A stretch of DNA of 64,000 nt. Origin: Penium margaritaceum. Its lineage: Eukaryota > Streptophyta > Zygnematophyceae > Desmidiales > Peniaceae. The notes under the pieces were generated by a model. That model was given only the letters and a program-made list of their open reading frames with translations, made no database searches and was not told where the DNA came from. Both the position numbers and the translations under genes were made by a program. The stretch is taken from NCBI GenBank assembly GCA_023375785.1, contig SZWC01000574.1:254116-318115 (forward strand), in the 5' to 3' direction. Positions 1 to 12,016 of this stretch are shown one piece after another. The number at the start of each line of letters is the position of its first letter. The first letter of the stretch is position 1.

Positions 1-363
1 AGTTAAAGTCACTTGGATTCATTTGTGGTCATGGTCAGTGGCACCTGCCAAATTTGTCAAGGCATTGCGCACAATAGCCACACCGAGCCACCAGAATTCT
101 ACCTTGTTCATACCTGTAAGGTCATGCCCAGTATATCTGCACTGTGATTGGACACTCTGACCGTGGCTGACTTGTGTTATCATTCATAGCCGTTTAAGGT
201 ACTTGGTAAACTTTGTGGTCATGGGCAGTGGCACATGCCAACTCTGTTAAGCCATTGCGTACAATAGTCGTGCCAAGCCACGGGTTTTTTACCCTGTTCG
301 TACCTGCAATGTCATGCCTAGTACATCTGAACTGTGATTGGGCACTCTGACTTTGGATGACTC
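1..363 (+). repeat. 190-bp satellite, array segment 1
   Basis: About two monomers of the window's main satellite, cut by the window edge on the left and by an LTR element on the right. They show the shared core with TGGCACCTGCCA or TGGCACATGCCA followed by the CAAGGCATTGCGCACAATAG type stretch. This segment is nearly identical to 21694-22057, which flanks the second copy of the same LTR element, so the flank was duplicated together with the element. Confidence 0.95.
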
Positions 364-1509
364 TGTCAGTAAATTGTAGATGGCCACAGACACATTTGGG
401 GAGTTGCTGCACACATGAATGAGATATGAACAGGTTGGGCGCGGTCCGAGTGACGAGCACTGCGGGAAAGATGGTGAGGCCAACACAACTGAGTGAGGTA
501 TGGATACATGACTGCTGGGAAATGTGATGAGCATCAGAGAAGCATGATGATAGCATAAGCTGATGGTGGCAGTACCGAGGCGCGGGCCACGAGGCCGCAG
601 CACCGAGGCACGGGCCAGTAAACTCGAAGGGCCGCAGCGACGAAGCGCGGGCCGACGAGAAGAGTAACATTGATGAACAAGGGCCGCAGTGTAGTTACAC
701 GGGCCAAGAGCGGAATCATGATGGAAGTGCCACAGCGTCAGGTTGCCAGCACGGAAGTCAGTTGGTCCAGCTTGCCGCAGCGCATGTACGCGGGCTGGTG
801 GAACAACCAAGTTGACATGCCTTGATACATCTGAGCGGGCTACGATGACTGAGATGATAAGCAGGATGAACAGCGGCAAAGGGTGGAGGCCGGCCATAAG
901 GCCGAGCCTGAGTGGGGGCAGGGCGAGAGCCCGGGCCGAGAAGAAAGGCATGGCTGATTGATAAATGACCACAAAGGGTAAAGCATACAAGAGTGAAACT
1001 AGAGTTAAGTACTAGAACTAAGCTAGCCTAGGTGCCTCACCGGCTACGGTGGGCGATACGTGAGGCGACGCCTGAGGCGTGCTTGTGCCCTAACGGCCCG
1101 TAGTGCCTTGGGCGGACTTCGCCGCTGCTTTCTCTGGTGACCGGTCCGAGAGTGTGGTGTGAGGGCGCAGGTACCGTTGGAATGTAGCGAGTACCGCACC
1201 GCCAATGGTAGGTTCCCGCCGATAGGTGGACGGCGGTTGTCACGGGTAGGACTAGCCGGTAGAGTTTGGCGGGACGTAGTCGGCCGTTGTCTGCGCGGGA
1301 GGAGCCGTTCACCGGTTGTGGTCCATTTCGGCTGGTTGCTGCTGGAGGTGAACCAGTCTCGGATTTTCCAATATCCCCGGTGCGAGTTTTCCCATCCGCC
1401 CTAGCTGGGTATGTCATTGATAGATTTAGCTGGGAGGGAAATGATGTAATGTATGCCTGTTCTTGGTGCCGGAAGAGCGTCTTGAGGTCCTTGGAGATTT
1501 TGTCTGACA
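364..1509 (-). repeat. LTR of family A copy 1 (3' LTR on the minus strand)
   Basis: Runs from TGTCAGTAAATT to TTTTGTCTGACA. The same sequence recurs at 3240-4305, 22058-23519 and 24733-25853. It contains a perfect short palindrome ACGCCTGAGGCGT near 1067. Long open frames on its minus strand are chance frames in GC-rich sequence. Confidence 0.85.
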
Positions 1510-3239
1510 CCCCCGGTCAAGACCTCAAGATGTGACGCTTGAAAACTTGGTATTTCTGATGATGGTGGGGTAGTTCCAGGTCTTTGCAGACTAGTGATGC
1601 TGGGACTGGGGCGTAGAAGCAGCAAGGGATCGGTACATGCCGATGCGCTGCACAGAAGAGTTGGGTGGTTGATGTGTTGATGAAGAGGAGATGGAGTTGA
1701 TGTGAGATGGGTGATGTATGCCTGACAGTGAGGTGCAACGGAGGAGTAGGGTCGCCTGCAACTTGAAGCTGCACGGTGGACCAACTGGCTAGGATAGCTG
1801 GAGAAGTCAAAATGCAGTGGTATGTTCTTTGAGGTGGCACCCTGTGGAGGGAAGAAGGAGCTATACGAGGTGCCTGGTTTGGGGACCGAGTGAGATGTTG
1901 TAGTTGAATGTGTCTGTGCTAGCTGTTGCAATGTGACTTGGCTGGTTGAAAACTGATGGTGATGATGTGGAGAAGAGGCAAGAGTGTAAGAGCGGGCAAG
2001 GGAACAGCGAGAGCTGTTGCGCCACGGATAGATGGGGAGATGTTGCAGTTCGGCTGCTGTGCTGGTGACGACAAGATCGTGATGGAACCAGGCTGTACTG
2101 GGGAGTGAGGAAAGTAGGATGCGTAATGGGAGGTTGAGCTGTTGGTGGTGATGCTCCTGTGGTTGCGGAGAGTCTTGTAGATATTGTGGCTGTTGCAGAG
2201 GGGGATGCTGATGCAAGGTTGGATTGTTTGAAGACGGCTGATGCTGTGATGGCTTAGTTTGGTGAATGTCCTGCTTTCCTTACGGTAGGATGGTGGTTCT
2301 GATTGTGAGGAGGAAAACAGAATAGATTGTATTGTTGCGCCCCGAGAGGTAGGTTGCTGGAACGTGTTGAGAGTGGCATTGTGGATGTTGCTGCAGGCGT
2401 GGCTTGTTGATGACGAGGAGGAGGAGGATGCTGTCAAGGAGGCAGATAGTCCTGGTGCGCCGCGAGAGGGTTGATGGACTGATGTGATGCTGCTGGTGCT
2501 GCTGCGGTGGATGGAGTTGATTGTTCGAGGGCAGAGCAAAGTCATGTTGTTGGAACATAGGATTTTCTGCAGGTAGGCACTGGCTTCGGTCAACTGTTTG
2601 CAGGTCCTGTTCGAAATTGTTGCTGGTGAAAAAGGAGAGGGAGCTTTCACATAACGAGTCGTTGACAGGGTAGAGGTTGTAGGCAGGAAGCTGTGGTTGC
2701 AGAAGCTGGTGTTGCTGCTGCTTATGACCTTGCTGCAGTGTGTTCTGCTGATTAGGCGATGTTGAGTGATGGATGTTGATGAAGAGAGAAAGGATGCAGT
2801 CAAGGGGACAGTTCAAGCTGTCGCGCCACAGAGAGGGTGGTGTGGGTGCTGATGGCGGTTGCTGTTGATGACGTGACTGAAGTTGCTGAGTAGTAAGCTT
2901 CCATTGATGCAGTTGATGAGCACAGTGTTCAAAAGAGGAGGAGATGCGGACAAGACGACAGTTGGTACTGTCGCGTCGCGAGTGTGACACTGTTATATGA
3001 GACAACCGGTGAAGCTGCTTGGAGTGGTGGTGATCGGCGAGCTTGTTGAAGATTGGCGGAGTGAAACCGTGCTTCCAGAGCGGTATGCTTGCTATAGATA
3101 ACGGATGTGATGCTGCTGTTGCTGGTAAGCTTGCTGCTGCGACTGCTGCTAGTGCTGCTGCCGAGGTTGTGTTCCGAGCGTCAAGGAGGGATGGCAAGGT
3201 GATGAATGAGCCAGGAGCTTTCGCTCTGCTCTGATACCA
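1510..3239 (-). other. Internal region of family A copy 1, no recognised protein
   Basis: On the minus strand this gives Gln/His/Ser/Thr-rich open frames without any motif of Ty1/copia or Ty3 proteins. The stretch next to the left LTR reads GACCGGGGG on the minus strand and is a likely polypurine tract. The same internal region recurs at 23520-24731 and 26065-26746. Confidence 0.6.
3228..3239 (-). promoter_or_regulatory. Primer-binding site, initiator Met tRNA type
   Basis: Minus strand TGGTATCAGAGC lies directly against the LTR end at 3240. This is the usual plant copia primer site, complementary to the 3' end of initiator methionine tRNA, and it fixes the element's orientation. Confidence 0.85.
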
Positions 3240-4305
3240 TGTCAGTAAATTGTAGATGGCCACAGACACATTTGGGGAGTTGCTGCACACATGAATGAGA
3301 TCTGAACAGGTTGGGCGCGGTCCGAGTGACGAGCGCTGCGGGAAAGATGGTGAGGCCAACACAACTGAGTAAGGTATGGATACATGACTGCTGGGAAATG
3401 TGATGAGCATCAGAGAAGCATGATGATAGCATAAGCTGATGGTGGCAGTGCCGAGGCGCGGGCCGCGAGGCCGCAGCGCCGAGGCACGGGCCAGTAAAAT
3501 CCAAGGGCTACAGCGACAAAGCGCGGGCCGACGAGAAGAGTAACGTTGATGAACAAGGGCCGTAGTGTAGTTACACGAGCCAAGAGCGGAATCATTATGG
3601 AAGTGCCACAGCGTCAGGTTGCCAGCACGGAAGTCAGTTGGTCCAGCTTGCCGCAGCGCATGTACGCGGGCTGGTGGAACAACCAAGTTGACATGCCTTG
3701 ATACATCTGAGCGGGCTACGATGACTGGGATGATAAGCAGGTTGAACAGCGGCAAAGGGTGGAGGCGGCCCATAAGGCCGAGCCTGAGTGGGGGCAGGGC
3801 GAGAGCCCGGGCCGAGAAGAAAGGCATGGCTGATTGATAAATGACCACAAAGGGCAAAGCATACAAGAGTAAAACTAGAGTTAAGTACTATAACTAAGCT
3901 AGCCTAGGTGCCTCACCGGCTACGGTGGGCGATACGTGAGGCGACGCCTGAGGCGTGCTTGTGCCCTAACGGCCCGTAGTGCCTTGGGCGGACTTCGCCG
4001 ATGCTTTCTCTGGTGACCGGTCCGAGAGTGTGGTGTGAGGGCGCAGGTACCGTTGGAATGTAGCGAGTACCGCACCGCCAATGGTAGGTTCCCGCCGATA
4101 GCTGGACGGCGGTTGTAACGGGTAGGACTAGCCGGTAGAGATTGGCGGGACGTAGTCGGCCATTGTCTGCACGGGAGGAGCCGTTCACCGGTTGTGGTCC
4201 ATTTCGGCTGGTTGCTGCTGGAGGTGAACCAGTCTGGGATTTTCCAATATCCCCGGTGCGAGTTTTCCCATCCGCCCCAGCTGGGTATGTCATTGATAGA
4301 TTTAG
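3240..4305 (-). repeat. LTR of family A copy 1 (5' LTR on the minus strand, shortened)
   Basis: Matches the left LTR from its first base to about 4305, then passes directly into satellite sequence. About 80 bp of the outer end is absent, so the right border was probably lost by recombination within the array. Confidence 0.85.
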
Positions 4306-5208
4306 ATTCAAGACATTGCGCACAAAAGCCACACCGAGCCACCAGTATTCTACATTGTTTGTACCTGTAAGATCATGCCTAGTACATCTACATTGTGATT
4401 GGACACTCTGACCGTAGCTGACTCGTGTTATGATTCATAGCCGTTTCAGGTACTTGGTAAACTTCTTGGTCATGGTCAGTGGCACATGCCGAATTTGTCA
4501 AGGCATTGCGCGCAATAGCCGTGCCAAGTCACCGGCTTTTTACCTTGTTATACCTGCAAGGTCATGCCTAGTACATCTGAACTATGATTAGGCACTCTGA
4601 CTGTGACTGACTCGTGTTACACTTCGTAGAAGTTAAAGTCACTTGGTAAACTTTGTGGTCATGGTCAGTGGCACATGCCAACTTTGTCAATGCATTGCGC
4701 ACAATCGCCACACCGAGCCACCAGTATTCTACCTTGTTTCAACCTGCAAGATCATGCCTAGTACATCTGCTTTCTGATTGGACACTTTGACTGTGGCTGA
4801 CTCATGTTATGATTTATAGCCGTTTAAGGTACGTGGTAAACTTTGTGGTCATGGTCAGTGGCACATGCCAACTTTGTCAAGGCATTGCGCACAATAGTCG
4901 TGCCAAGCTACCCAATTTGTACCTTGTTTATACCTGCAAGGTCATGCCTAGCACATCTGAACTGTGATTGGGCATTCTGACTGGGACTGACTTGTGTTAC
5001 GATTCGTTGAAGTTAGAGTCACTTGGTCAACTTTGTGGTCATGGTGAGTGGCACATGCCAACTTTGTCAAGTCATTGCGCACAATAGTCGTGCCAATACA
5101 CCGTTTTAAACCCTCTTCATACCTGCAAGGTCATGCATAATAGATGTGCACTGTGATTGCGTACTCTGACCATTGCTGACTTGTTTTATGATTCCTAGAA
5201 TTTAAAGT
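4306..5208 (+). repeat. 190-bp satellite, array segment 2
   Basis: About 4.75 monomers alternating between types with CCACCAGTATTCTACC and CCGGTTTTTTACC-like stretches. It begins inside a monomer at the broken LTR and ends in AAAGT at 5204-5208, which is the target duplication of the next element. Confidence 0.95.
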
Positions 5209-6281
5209 TGTCAGAATAATATACAATGCTCACAAGACTGCCCACTTGACTTCTACCGAACAAGAAATGGGCAGCCTGCACTCCCCTACCCCTCAAGAAA
5301 AGGCCAAGCCAGAATATCCCCAAGAGGTCCAGATCAACTCTAACCAAGACTTCCGAAGACTCGCACGACCAAAGTATCAGCGCGAGTCCAGGCAACGGAC
5401 GTGCCGAACCAACCGCACCCAAGCAGACGTGGATGCCGAGCCTGCCACCACCAGCCACGGTACTGCACAGTCTCCGGTCTACCGCCACAGACCTGGGCTA
5501 ACGAAAGTCACCGAGCGGCTCGGTCCATGCTACACGACAACGTATGCAGGGCAGGACCTACCACGGAGAAAAGTCGCAGCCCTCCTAACTCTAACGTGCG
5601 CTCCGCACCGGGAAGCGCACCCACGACCCGCGACACGAGCCAAACAAGCAGAACGGCTGCGGCGCGCTTACACGCGCCGCCCACCTTAGCAGTGTTAGGA
5701 CTAGGTAATCTTAGCATGGTACTTAACCTTGTACTTCTGCTCTTGTATCTCTGCCTCTGTTATCCTCAGTATTATCAATCAATCATTTCCTCATTCCTTC
5801 GCTCACCTCCGTGCTGTGGTGCTGCCCGTTGTCTCCTTGCCGTTGCCCGCCTCCGTGCTGTGGCACTTGTTCCTCTTCCTCGCTACGTGCTCTCTGCCCA
5901 TGGCACCTTGTTCATTACATTGTCACGGGACCTCCTCACTTGCCCGCCTACTGGCTAAGGCCTGTGATCCATCTCCTCACAGCACCCGCTCCTCCGCTTC
6001 GCTCCGTCATGCCCGTACTGCTCACCCAAGGCGCCTCCAGAACTCGAAGCGCCTCTGCCGAGTGATACTGCGCCCACGCCAGTTCTATCTCCGGCTTGGC
6101 CTGTGCCTCTGGCACCGCCCCCGCATCACCTTGTCATACTTCTTAGTGCTTGCCTCACAGTCGTGCCTGTGATCTCTCTTGACGTCAGTATGCCGTCAGC
6201 TGCCAGCACCTTCGCCGATGCTTCGGCCGTCATCTCTTCTGTGCATCTCCATCAGCTAACTGTCATGACATTTTCCTGACA
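5209..6281 (+). repeat. 5' LTR of family D element
   Basis: Begins TGTCAGAATAATAT and ends TTTTCCTGACA. It is followed at once by the primer site at 6282. It is pyrimidine-rich in its second half. Confidence 0.9.
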
Positions 6282-6294
6282 TGGTATGAGAGCC
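6282..6294 (+). promoter_or_regulatory. Primer-binding site of family D
   Basis: TGGTATGAGAGCC directly abuts the LTR. It differs by one base from the common initiator methionine tRNA site TGGTATCAGAGCC. Confidence 0.75.
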
Positions 6295-6969
6295 TAGAGA
6301 AACATACCGGAGCCATCATTGCCTCCTCCCTCTTTGCTGACGCCTGAAACGCCTGACCGAGGTGTCTCACCGCTACCAGCCATTAACAGCATTTTCAGCA
6401 GCAGCACTGGTGCCGTCACTCTCACACCGTCAGACTAGATGTGTATGGGCGCATTCCTGGTTTGACAACGCACAGGATTGACCGTCATCCGCCTTTTCAC
6501 ACCAGCAGCAGCAGTCAGTATCGCATCCGCCAGCTACTATCCTTGCAGCAGCAACAGCAGTAGAAGCAACAGCACTCCAACATCCACGCATCCTGTGTGG
6601 CACCACCATTCCTAAACCGTGTATGGGCACGGCTCGGGGCTGGTGACACACACAGCAGTAGCAGCAAACAGCAGCAGTCCATTCGCCTTCCCTCGCCGTA
6701 GACACCACATCTCCAGCAGCAGCATCAGTATTCTTCCCTCGCAGCAGCAGAATCAGCAGCAGAAGCAGCCACATCAGCCCAAAAGACGCCTCAAAAGCAC
6801 CACCCTCGCTCTTACACACTCAAGAAACCTCTACGATCAACCCGCAGACCCTTCATTACCATTTACCTTCGTCCATTGCAACAACCGCACAAAGATCCTC
6901 CTCCAACAGCTGCCTCATCCCTAATCCTCAGCCTCTAAGTCAACCACGGGATAATGCCTGAGAAGCACC

Positions 6970-7563
6970 ATGTTGCCCTGTCTTTTCATCCTTGGCTGTC
7001 TCGTGGAAACAGTCCCTTGCCTCCTCGGACACCTCACAAGACCAACAGCCGCAGCAACACCAGCAGCAGCAGCACCTGTGACGGAGTCTTCCTTCACAAC
7101 TCCAACACCTGATCTTGCGGTATCCACCACAGCCTTCTTGTCTGAGCTGCCTGAAAAAAAGGATGAAGACTACTTCATTGACTTCACCTATGACCAAACT
7201 GCATCATACTCCCCCTGCCAGTGCCCTCACTACACTTCTGAGGAAGCAAAGGAACTCACCAACACCACTCCTCCATCTGCCCCACCATCGCGCTATGAAG
7301 ACAACCTTCCTACCCCGAACTGGCCTCGTGAGGAAGTTCCACAGCTGCAACACAACAAAACGCAGGAGCTCTCAACACCTGTCGAGTACGTCTGGCTACC
7401 TCTCGACCGGTCACCATTCACTCCTGACGAAGTCAACGAGTTCATGATCAGGTTTTATGGCAAAATGATTCTGCCCGCAGCTGATCAAGACACCCAACCT
7501 CAAGCCATCAACACCCAACCTGCCAGCCCTACGTTCACCATCCAGGATGAACTGCCTGGCTGA
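6970..7563 (+). CDS. Open frame in family D internal region, product not recognised
   Basis: A 197-codon frame in the element's own direction. The first 20 or so residues are hydrophobic and the rest is rich in Pro, Thr and acidic residues, with a more protein-like stretch (VEYVWLPLDRSPFTPDEV) near residue 140. I see no zinc knuckle, protease or polymerase motif. It may be an element-specific gag-like remnant or a chance frame. It lies between a CAG-rich leader and further CAG-rich sequence. Confidence 0.3.
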   Translation: MLPCLFILGCLVETVPCLLGHLTRPTAAATPAAAAPVTESSFTTPTPDLAVSTTAFLSELPEKKDEDYFIDFTYDQTASYSPCQCPHYTSEEAKELTNTTPPSAPPSRYEDNLPTPNWPREEVPQLQHNKTQELSTPVEYVWLPLDRSPFTPDEVNEFMIRFYGKMILPAADQDTQPQAINTQPASPTFTIQDELPG

Positions 7564-8192
7564 TACATTCCCCCTCACGGACGGCCAGGATTCTTGACAA
7601 CGGAGACATCAACAACATCTTATCCCCTGAAAGCTGATCACTCCCCTACGCACCGACCTGCCTGCTATGTACCACCCCATCGACGACAATAGTAGCAGCA
7701 GCTACAACAAGAACAAAAGCAACAATGCCAAGAGGAGCAAGAAGAGAAGCAGCAACAGCAACAACAGCAGCTGATAGCACCTGTCACAAAAGAAGCTGGC
7801 GTACAACTGGCACTTATGCTTTGCCACAGCATCACTGTCAGTCGCATTACACTGCTAGCAGGAACTCTCTCTCCCAGCCCGAAGCGCGACCCGACATAAA
7901 AAAAAGTGATCCCACCGAGCTCTTCCTCCTTCCCCTCAGCTGCGCCTCGGAGCATCTCCGAAGCACCTGCAACCCTTAGTGGAGATTCTCCACCTCTCAT
8001 CTCCAAAGACTCAGAACTCCTCTGACGAACACCGGACCAAGGCAAACCCACCATCACTGTGGTACTGCGTCCCAACAACAGGGAAACCAGAAAAGCAGAA
8101 GCGATCCTCCGCCCTGACAACCTGCTTCGCAGAACCACACCAAACTCGACCACCAGACCGCATCCTCATCAAGCNAGCAGTCTTGTGGCATT

Positions 8193-8201
8193 AAAGGGGG
8201 G
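8193..8201 (+). promoter_or_regulatory. Polypurine tract of family D
   Basis: AAAGGGGGG ends exactly where the 3' LTR starts (8202). This is the expected plus-strand priming site. Confidence 0.8.
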
Positions 8202-9274
8202 TGTCAGAATAATATACAATGCTCACAAGACTGCCCACTTGACTTCTACCGCACAAGAAATGGGCAGCTTGCACTCCCCTACCCCTCAAGAAAAGGCCAA
8301 GCCAGAATATCCCCAAGAGGTCCAGATCAACTCTGACCAAGACTTCCGAAGACTCGCACGACCAAAGTATCAGCGCGAGTCCAGGCAACGGACGTGCCAA
8401 ACCAACCGCACCCAAGCAGACGTGGATGCCGAGCCTGCCGCCACCAGCCACGGTACTGCACAGTCTCCGTTCTACTGCCACGAACCTGGGCTAACGGAAG
8501 TCACCGAGCGGCTCGGTCCATGCTACACGACAACGTATGTAGGGCACGAACTACCACAGAGAAAGGTCGCAGCCCTCCTAACTCTAACGTGCGCTCCGCA
8601 CCGAGAAGCGCACCCACGACCCACGACACGAGCCAAACAAGCAGAACGGCTGCGGCGCGCTCACACGCGCCGCCCACCTTAGCAGTGTTAGGACTAGGTA
8701 ATCTTAGCATAGTACTTAACCTTGTACTTCTGCTCTTGTATCTCTGCCTCTGTTATCCTCAGTATTATCAATCAATCATTTCCTCATTCCTTCGCTCACC
8801 TCCGTGCTGTGGTGCTGCCCATTGTCTCCTTGCCGTTGCCCGCCTCCGTGCTGTGGCACTCGTTCCTCTGCCTCGCTACGTGCTCTCTGCCCGTGGCACC
8901 TTGTTCATTACATTGTCACTGGACCTCCTCACTTGCTCGCCTGCTGGCTAAGGCCTGTGATCCATCTCCTCACAGCACCCGCTCCTCCGCTTCGCTCCGT
9001 CGTGCCCGCACTGCTCACCCAAGGCGCCTCCAGAACTCAAAGCGCCTGTGCCGAGTGACACTGCGCCCACGCCAGTTCTATCTTCGGCTTGGCCTGTGCC
9101 TCTGGCACCGCCCCCGCTTCACCTCGTCATACTTCTCAGTGCTTGCCTCACATTCGTGCCTGTGATCTCTCTTGACGTCAGCATGCCATCAGCTGCCAGC
9201 ACCTTCGCCGATGCTTCGGCTGTCATCTCTTTTGTGCATCTCCATCAGCTAACTGTCATGACATTTTCCTGACA
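8202..9274 (+). repeat. 3' LTR of family D element
   Basis: Same length and ends as the 5' LTR. It is followed by AAAGT, the right target duplication. Confidence 0.9.
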
Positions 9275-12016
9275 AAAGTCACTTGGTTCTGGTCATGGTC
9301 AGTGCCACATGCCATCTTTGTCAAGGCATTGCGCACAATAGCCACACCAAGCCACCAGTATTCTACCTTGTTTGTACCTGCAAGATCATGCCTAGTACAT
9401 CTGCACTGTAATTGGACACTCTGAACGTGGCTGACTCGTATTATGATTCATAGCCGTTTAAGGTACTTGGTAAACTGTGTGGTCATGGTCAGTGGCACAT
9501 GCCAACTTTGTCAAGGCATTGCGCACGATAGCCGTGCCAAGCTACCGGTTTTTTTACCTTGTTTATACCCGCAAGGTCATGCACATTAGATGTGCACCGT
9601 GATTGGACACTCTGACTGTGGCTGGCTCGTGTTATGATCAATAGAAGTAAAAGTCACGTGTGGTCATGGTCAGTGGCACATGCCAACTTTGTCAAGGCAT
9701 TGCGCACAATAGCCGTGCCAAGCCACCAGTTATTTGCCTTGTTTATACCCGTAAGGTCATGCATATTAGTTGTGCACTGTGATTGGAAAATCTGACTATG
9801 GCTGACTCGTGTTATGATTCATAGAAGTGAAAGTCACTTGGATACATTTGTGGTCATGGTCAGTGGCACATGCCAACATTGTCAAGGCATTACGCACAAT
9901 AGCCAAACCGAGCCACCAGTATTATACCTTCTTTGTACCTGCAAGATCATGCCTAGTACATCTGCACTGTGATTGGATACTCTGACTGTGGCTGACTCGT
10001 ATTATGATCAATAGAAGTAAAAGTCATTTGGATACATTTGTGGTCATGGTCAGTGGCACATGCCAATCTTGTCAAGGCATTGCGCACAATAGCCACACCG
10101 AGCCACCAGTATTATACCTTGTATATACCTGCAAGGTCATGCCCAGTATATCTGCACTATGATTGGACACTCTGACCGTGGTTGACTCGTGTTATGATTC
10201 ATAGCCGTTTAAGGTACTTGGTAAACTTTGTGGTCATGGTCAGTGGCACATGCCTACTTTGTCAAGGCCTTGCGCACAATAGCCGTGCCAAGCCACTGGT
10301 TTTTTACCTTGTTTATACCTGCGAGGTCATGCCTAGTACATCTGAACTGTGATTGGGCACTTTGACTGTGGCTGACTTGTGTTACGATTCGTAGAAGTTC
10401 AAGTCACTTGGTAAACTTTGTGGTCATGGTCAGTGAAACATGCCAACTTTGTCAATGCATTGCGCACAGTAGCCACACCGAGCCACCAGTATTCTACCTT
10501 GTTTGAACCTCCAAGATCATGCCTAGTACATCTGCACTGTGATTGGACACTTTGACCATGGCTGACTCATGTTATGATTCATAGCCGTTTAAGGTACTTG
10601 GTAAACTTTGTGGTCATGGTCAGTGGCACGTGCAAACTTTGTCAAGGCATTGCGCACAATAGCCGTGCCAAGCCACCTGTTTTTTACCGTGTTTATACAT
10701 ACAAGGTCATGTATATTAGATGTGCACTGTGATTGGACACTCTGACCGTGGCTGACTCGTGTTATGATCAATAGAAATAAAAGTCACTTGTGGTCATGGT
10801 CAGTGGCACATGCCAACTTAGTCAAGGCATTGCGCACAATAGCCACACACTGAGCCACTAGTATTCAACCTTGTTTCTACCTGCAAGGTCATGCCCAGGA
10901 TATCTGCACTGTAATTGGACACTCTGACAGTGGCTGACTCGTGTTATGATTCATACCCGTTTAAGGAACTTGGAAAACTGTGTGATAATGGTCAATGGCA
11001 CATGCCAACTTTGTCAAGGCATTGCGCACAATAGATGTGCCAAGCCACCAGTTATTTACCGTGTTTATACCTGTAAGGTCATGCATATTATATGTACACT
11101 GTGATTGGGCACTCTGACTCTGGCTAAGTCGTGTTACGATTCGTAGAAGTGAAAGTCACTTGGATACATTTGTGGTCATGGTCAGTGGCACATGCCAACT
11201 TTGTCAAGGCATTGCGCACAATAGCCACACCGCGCCACCAGTATTCTGCCTTCTTTGTACATGCAAGATCATGCCTAGTACATTTGCAATGTGATTGGAC
11301 ACTCTGACCATGGCTTACTCGTGTTATGATCAATAGAAGTACAATTCACTTGGATACATTTGTGGTCATGGTCCGTGGCACATGCCAACTTTGTAAAGGC
11401 ATTGCACACAATAGCCACACCGAACCACCAGTATTCTACCTTGTATGTACATGCAAGGTCATGCCTAGTATATCTGCACTTTGATTGGACACTCTGACCG
11501 TGGCTGACTCGTGTTATTATTCATAGCCGTTTAAGGTACTTGGTAAACTTTGTGGTCATGGTCAGTGGCACATGCCAACGTTTTAAGGCCTTGCGCACAA
11601 TAGCGGTACCAAGCCACTGGTTTTTTACCTTGTTTATACCTGCAAGGTCATGCCTAGTACATCTGACCTGTGATTGGGCACTCTGACCATGGCTGGCTCG
11701 TGTTACACTTCGTAGAAGTTAAGGTCACTTGGTAAACCTTCTGGTCATGGTCAGTGGCACATGTCACCTTTGTCAAGGCATTGCGCACAATAGCCACACC
11801 GAGCCACCAGTATTCTACGTTGTTTATACCTGCAAGGTCATGCCCAGTATATCTGTACTGTGATTGGACACTCTGACCGTGGCTAAATCGTGTTATGATT
11901 CATAGCCGTTTAAGGTACTTGGTAAACTTTGTGGTCATGGTCAGTGGCACATGCCAACTTTGTCAAGGCATTGCGCACAATAGCCACACCGAGCCACCAG
12001 TATTCTACCTTGTTTG
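9275..12016 (+). repeat. 190-bp satellite, array segment 3
   Basis: About 14 monomers, mostly in repeating type order. Monomer cores are well conserved, while the type-specific half varies (for example TCATGCATATTAGATGTGC against TCATGCCTAGTACATCTGC). Confidence 0.95.

Larger units (their letters stand above)
364..4305 (-). mobile_element. Non-autonomous LTR retrotransposon, family A, copy 1
   Basis: An LTR element lying on the minus strand, with a left LTR at 364-1509, an internal region at 1510-3239 and a right LTR at 3240-4305. The LTRs begin TGTCAG and end CTGACA. The internal region is only about 1.7 kb, is rich in CAG/CTG-like triplets, and shows no gag, protease, integrase or reverse transcriptase that I can recognise, so it resembles the large non-autonomous (LARD-like) class. 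The primer site for initiator methionine tRNA points to a copia-type partner. The right LTR is short and runs directly into satellite, so no right target duplication is left. The left flank is GACTC. By eye the two LTRs differ at about 25-30 of roughly 1,070 positions, a moderately recent insertion. It is a fossil. Confidence 0.85.
5209..9274 (+). mobile_element. LTR retrotransposon, family D, with both LTRs and target duplication
   Basis: Two LTRs of equal length (5209-6281 and 8202-9274, 1,073 bp each) enclose about 1.9 kb. The flanks are AAAGT on both sides (5204-5208 and 9275-9279), a 5-bp target duplication in the satellite. A primer site follows the left LTR and a polypurine tract precedes the right one, so the outline looks whole. 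No gag or pol domain is recognisable, so it is probably non-autonomous. By eye the LTRs differ at about 40 positions (near 4 percent), which makes the insertion somewhat older than family A. One N (8175) lies just before the right LTR. Confidence 0.9.

Noticed and set aside
2280-3866. A 528-codon minus-strand frame
   Set aside because: It runs across the LTR and internal region of family A, is compositionally biased (Gln/His/Ser), and has no known domain. Chance openness of the strand is more likely.
6480-6780. Poly-Gln coding repeat in the family D interior
   Set aside because: CAG/AGC runs occur in several frames with stops nearby. A CAG-rich non-coding leader is more likely.
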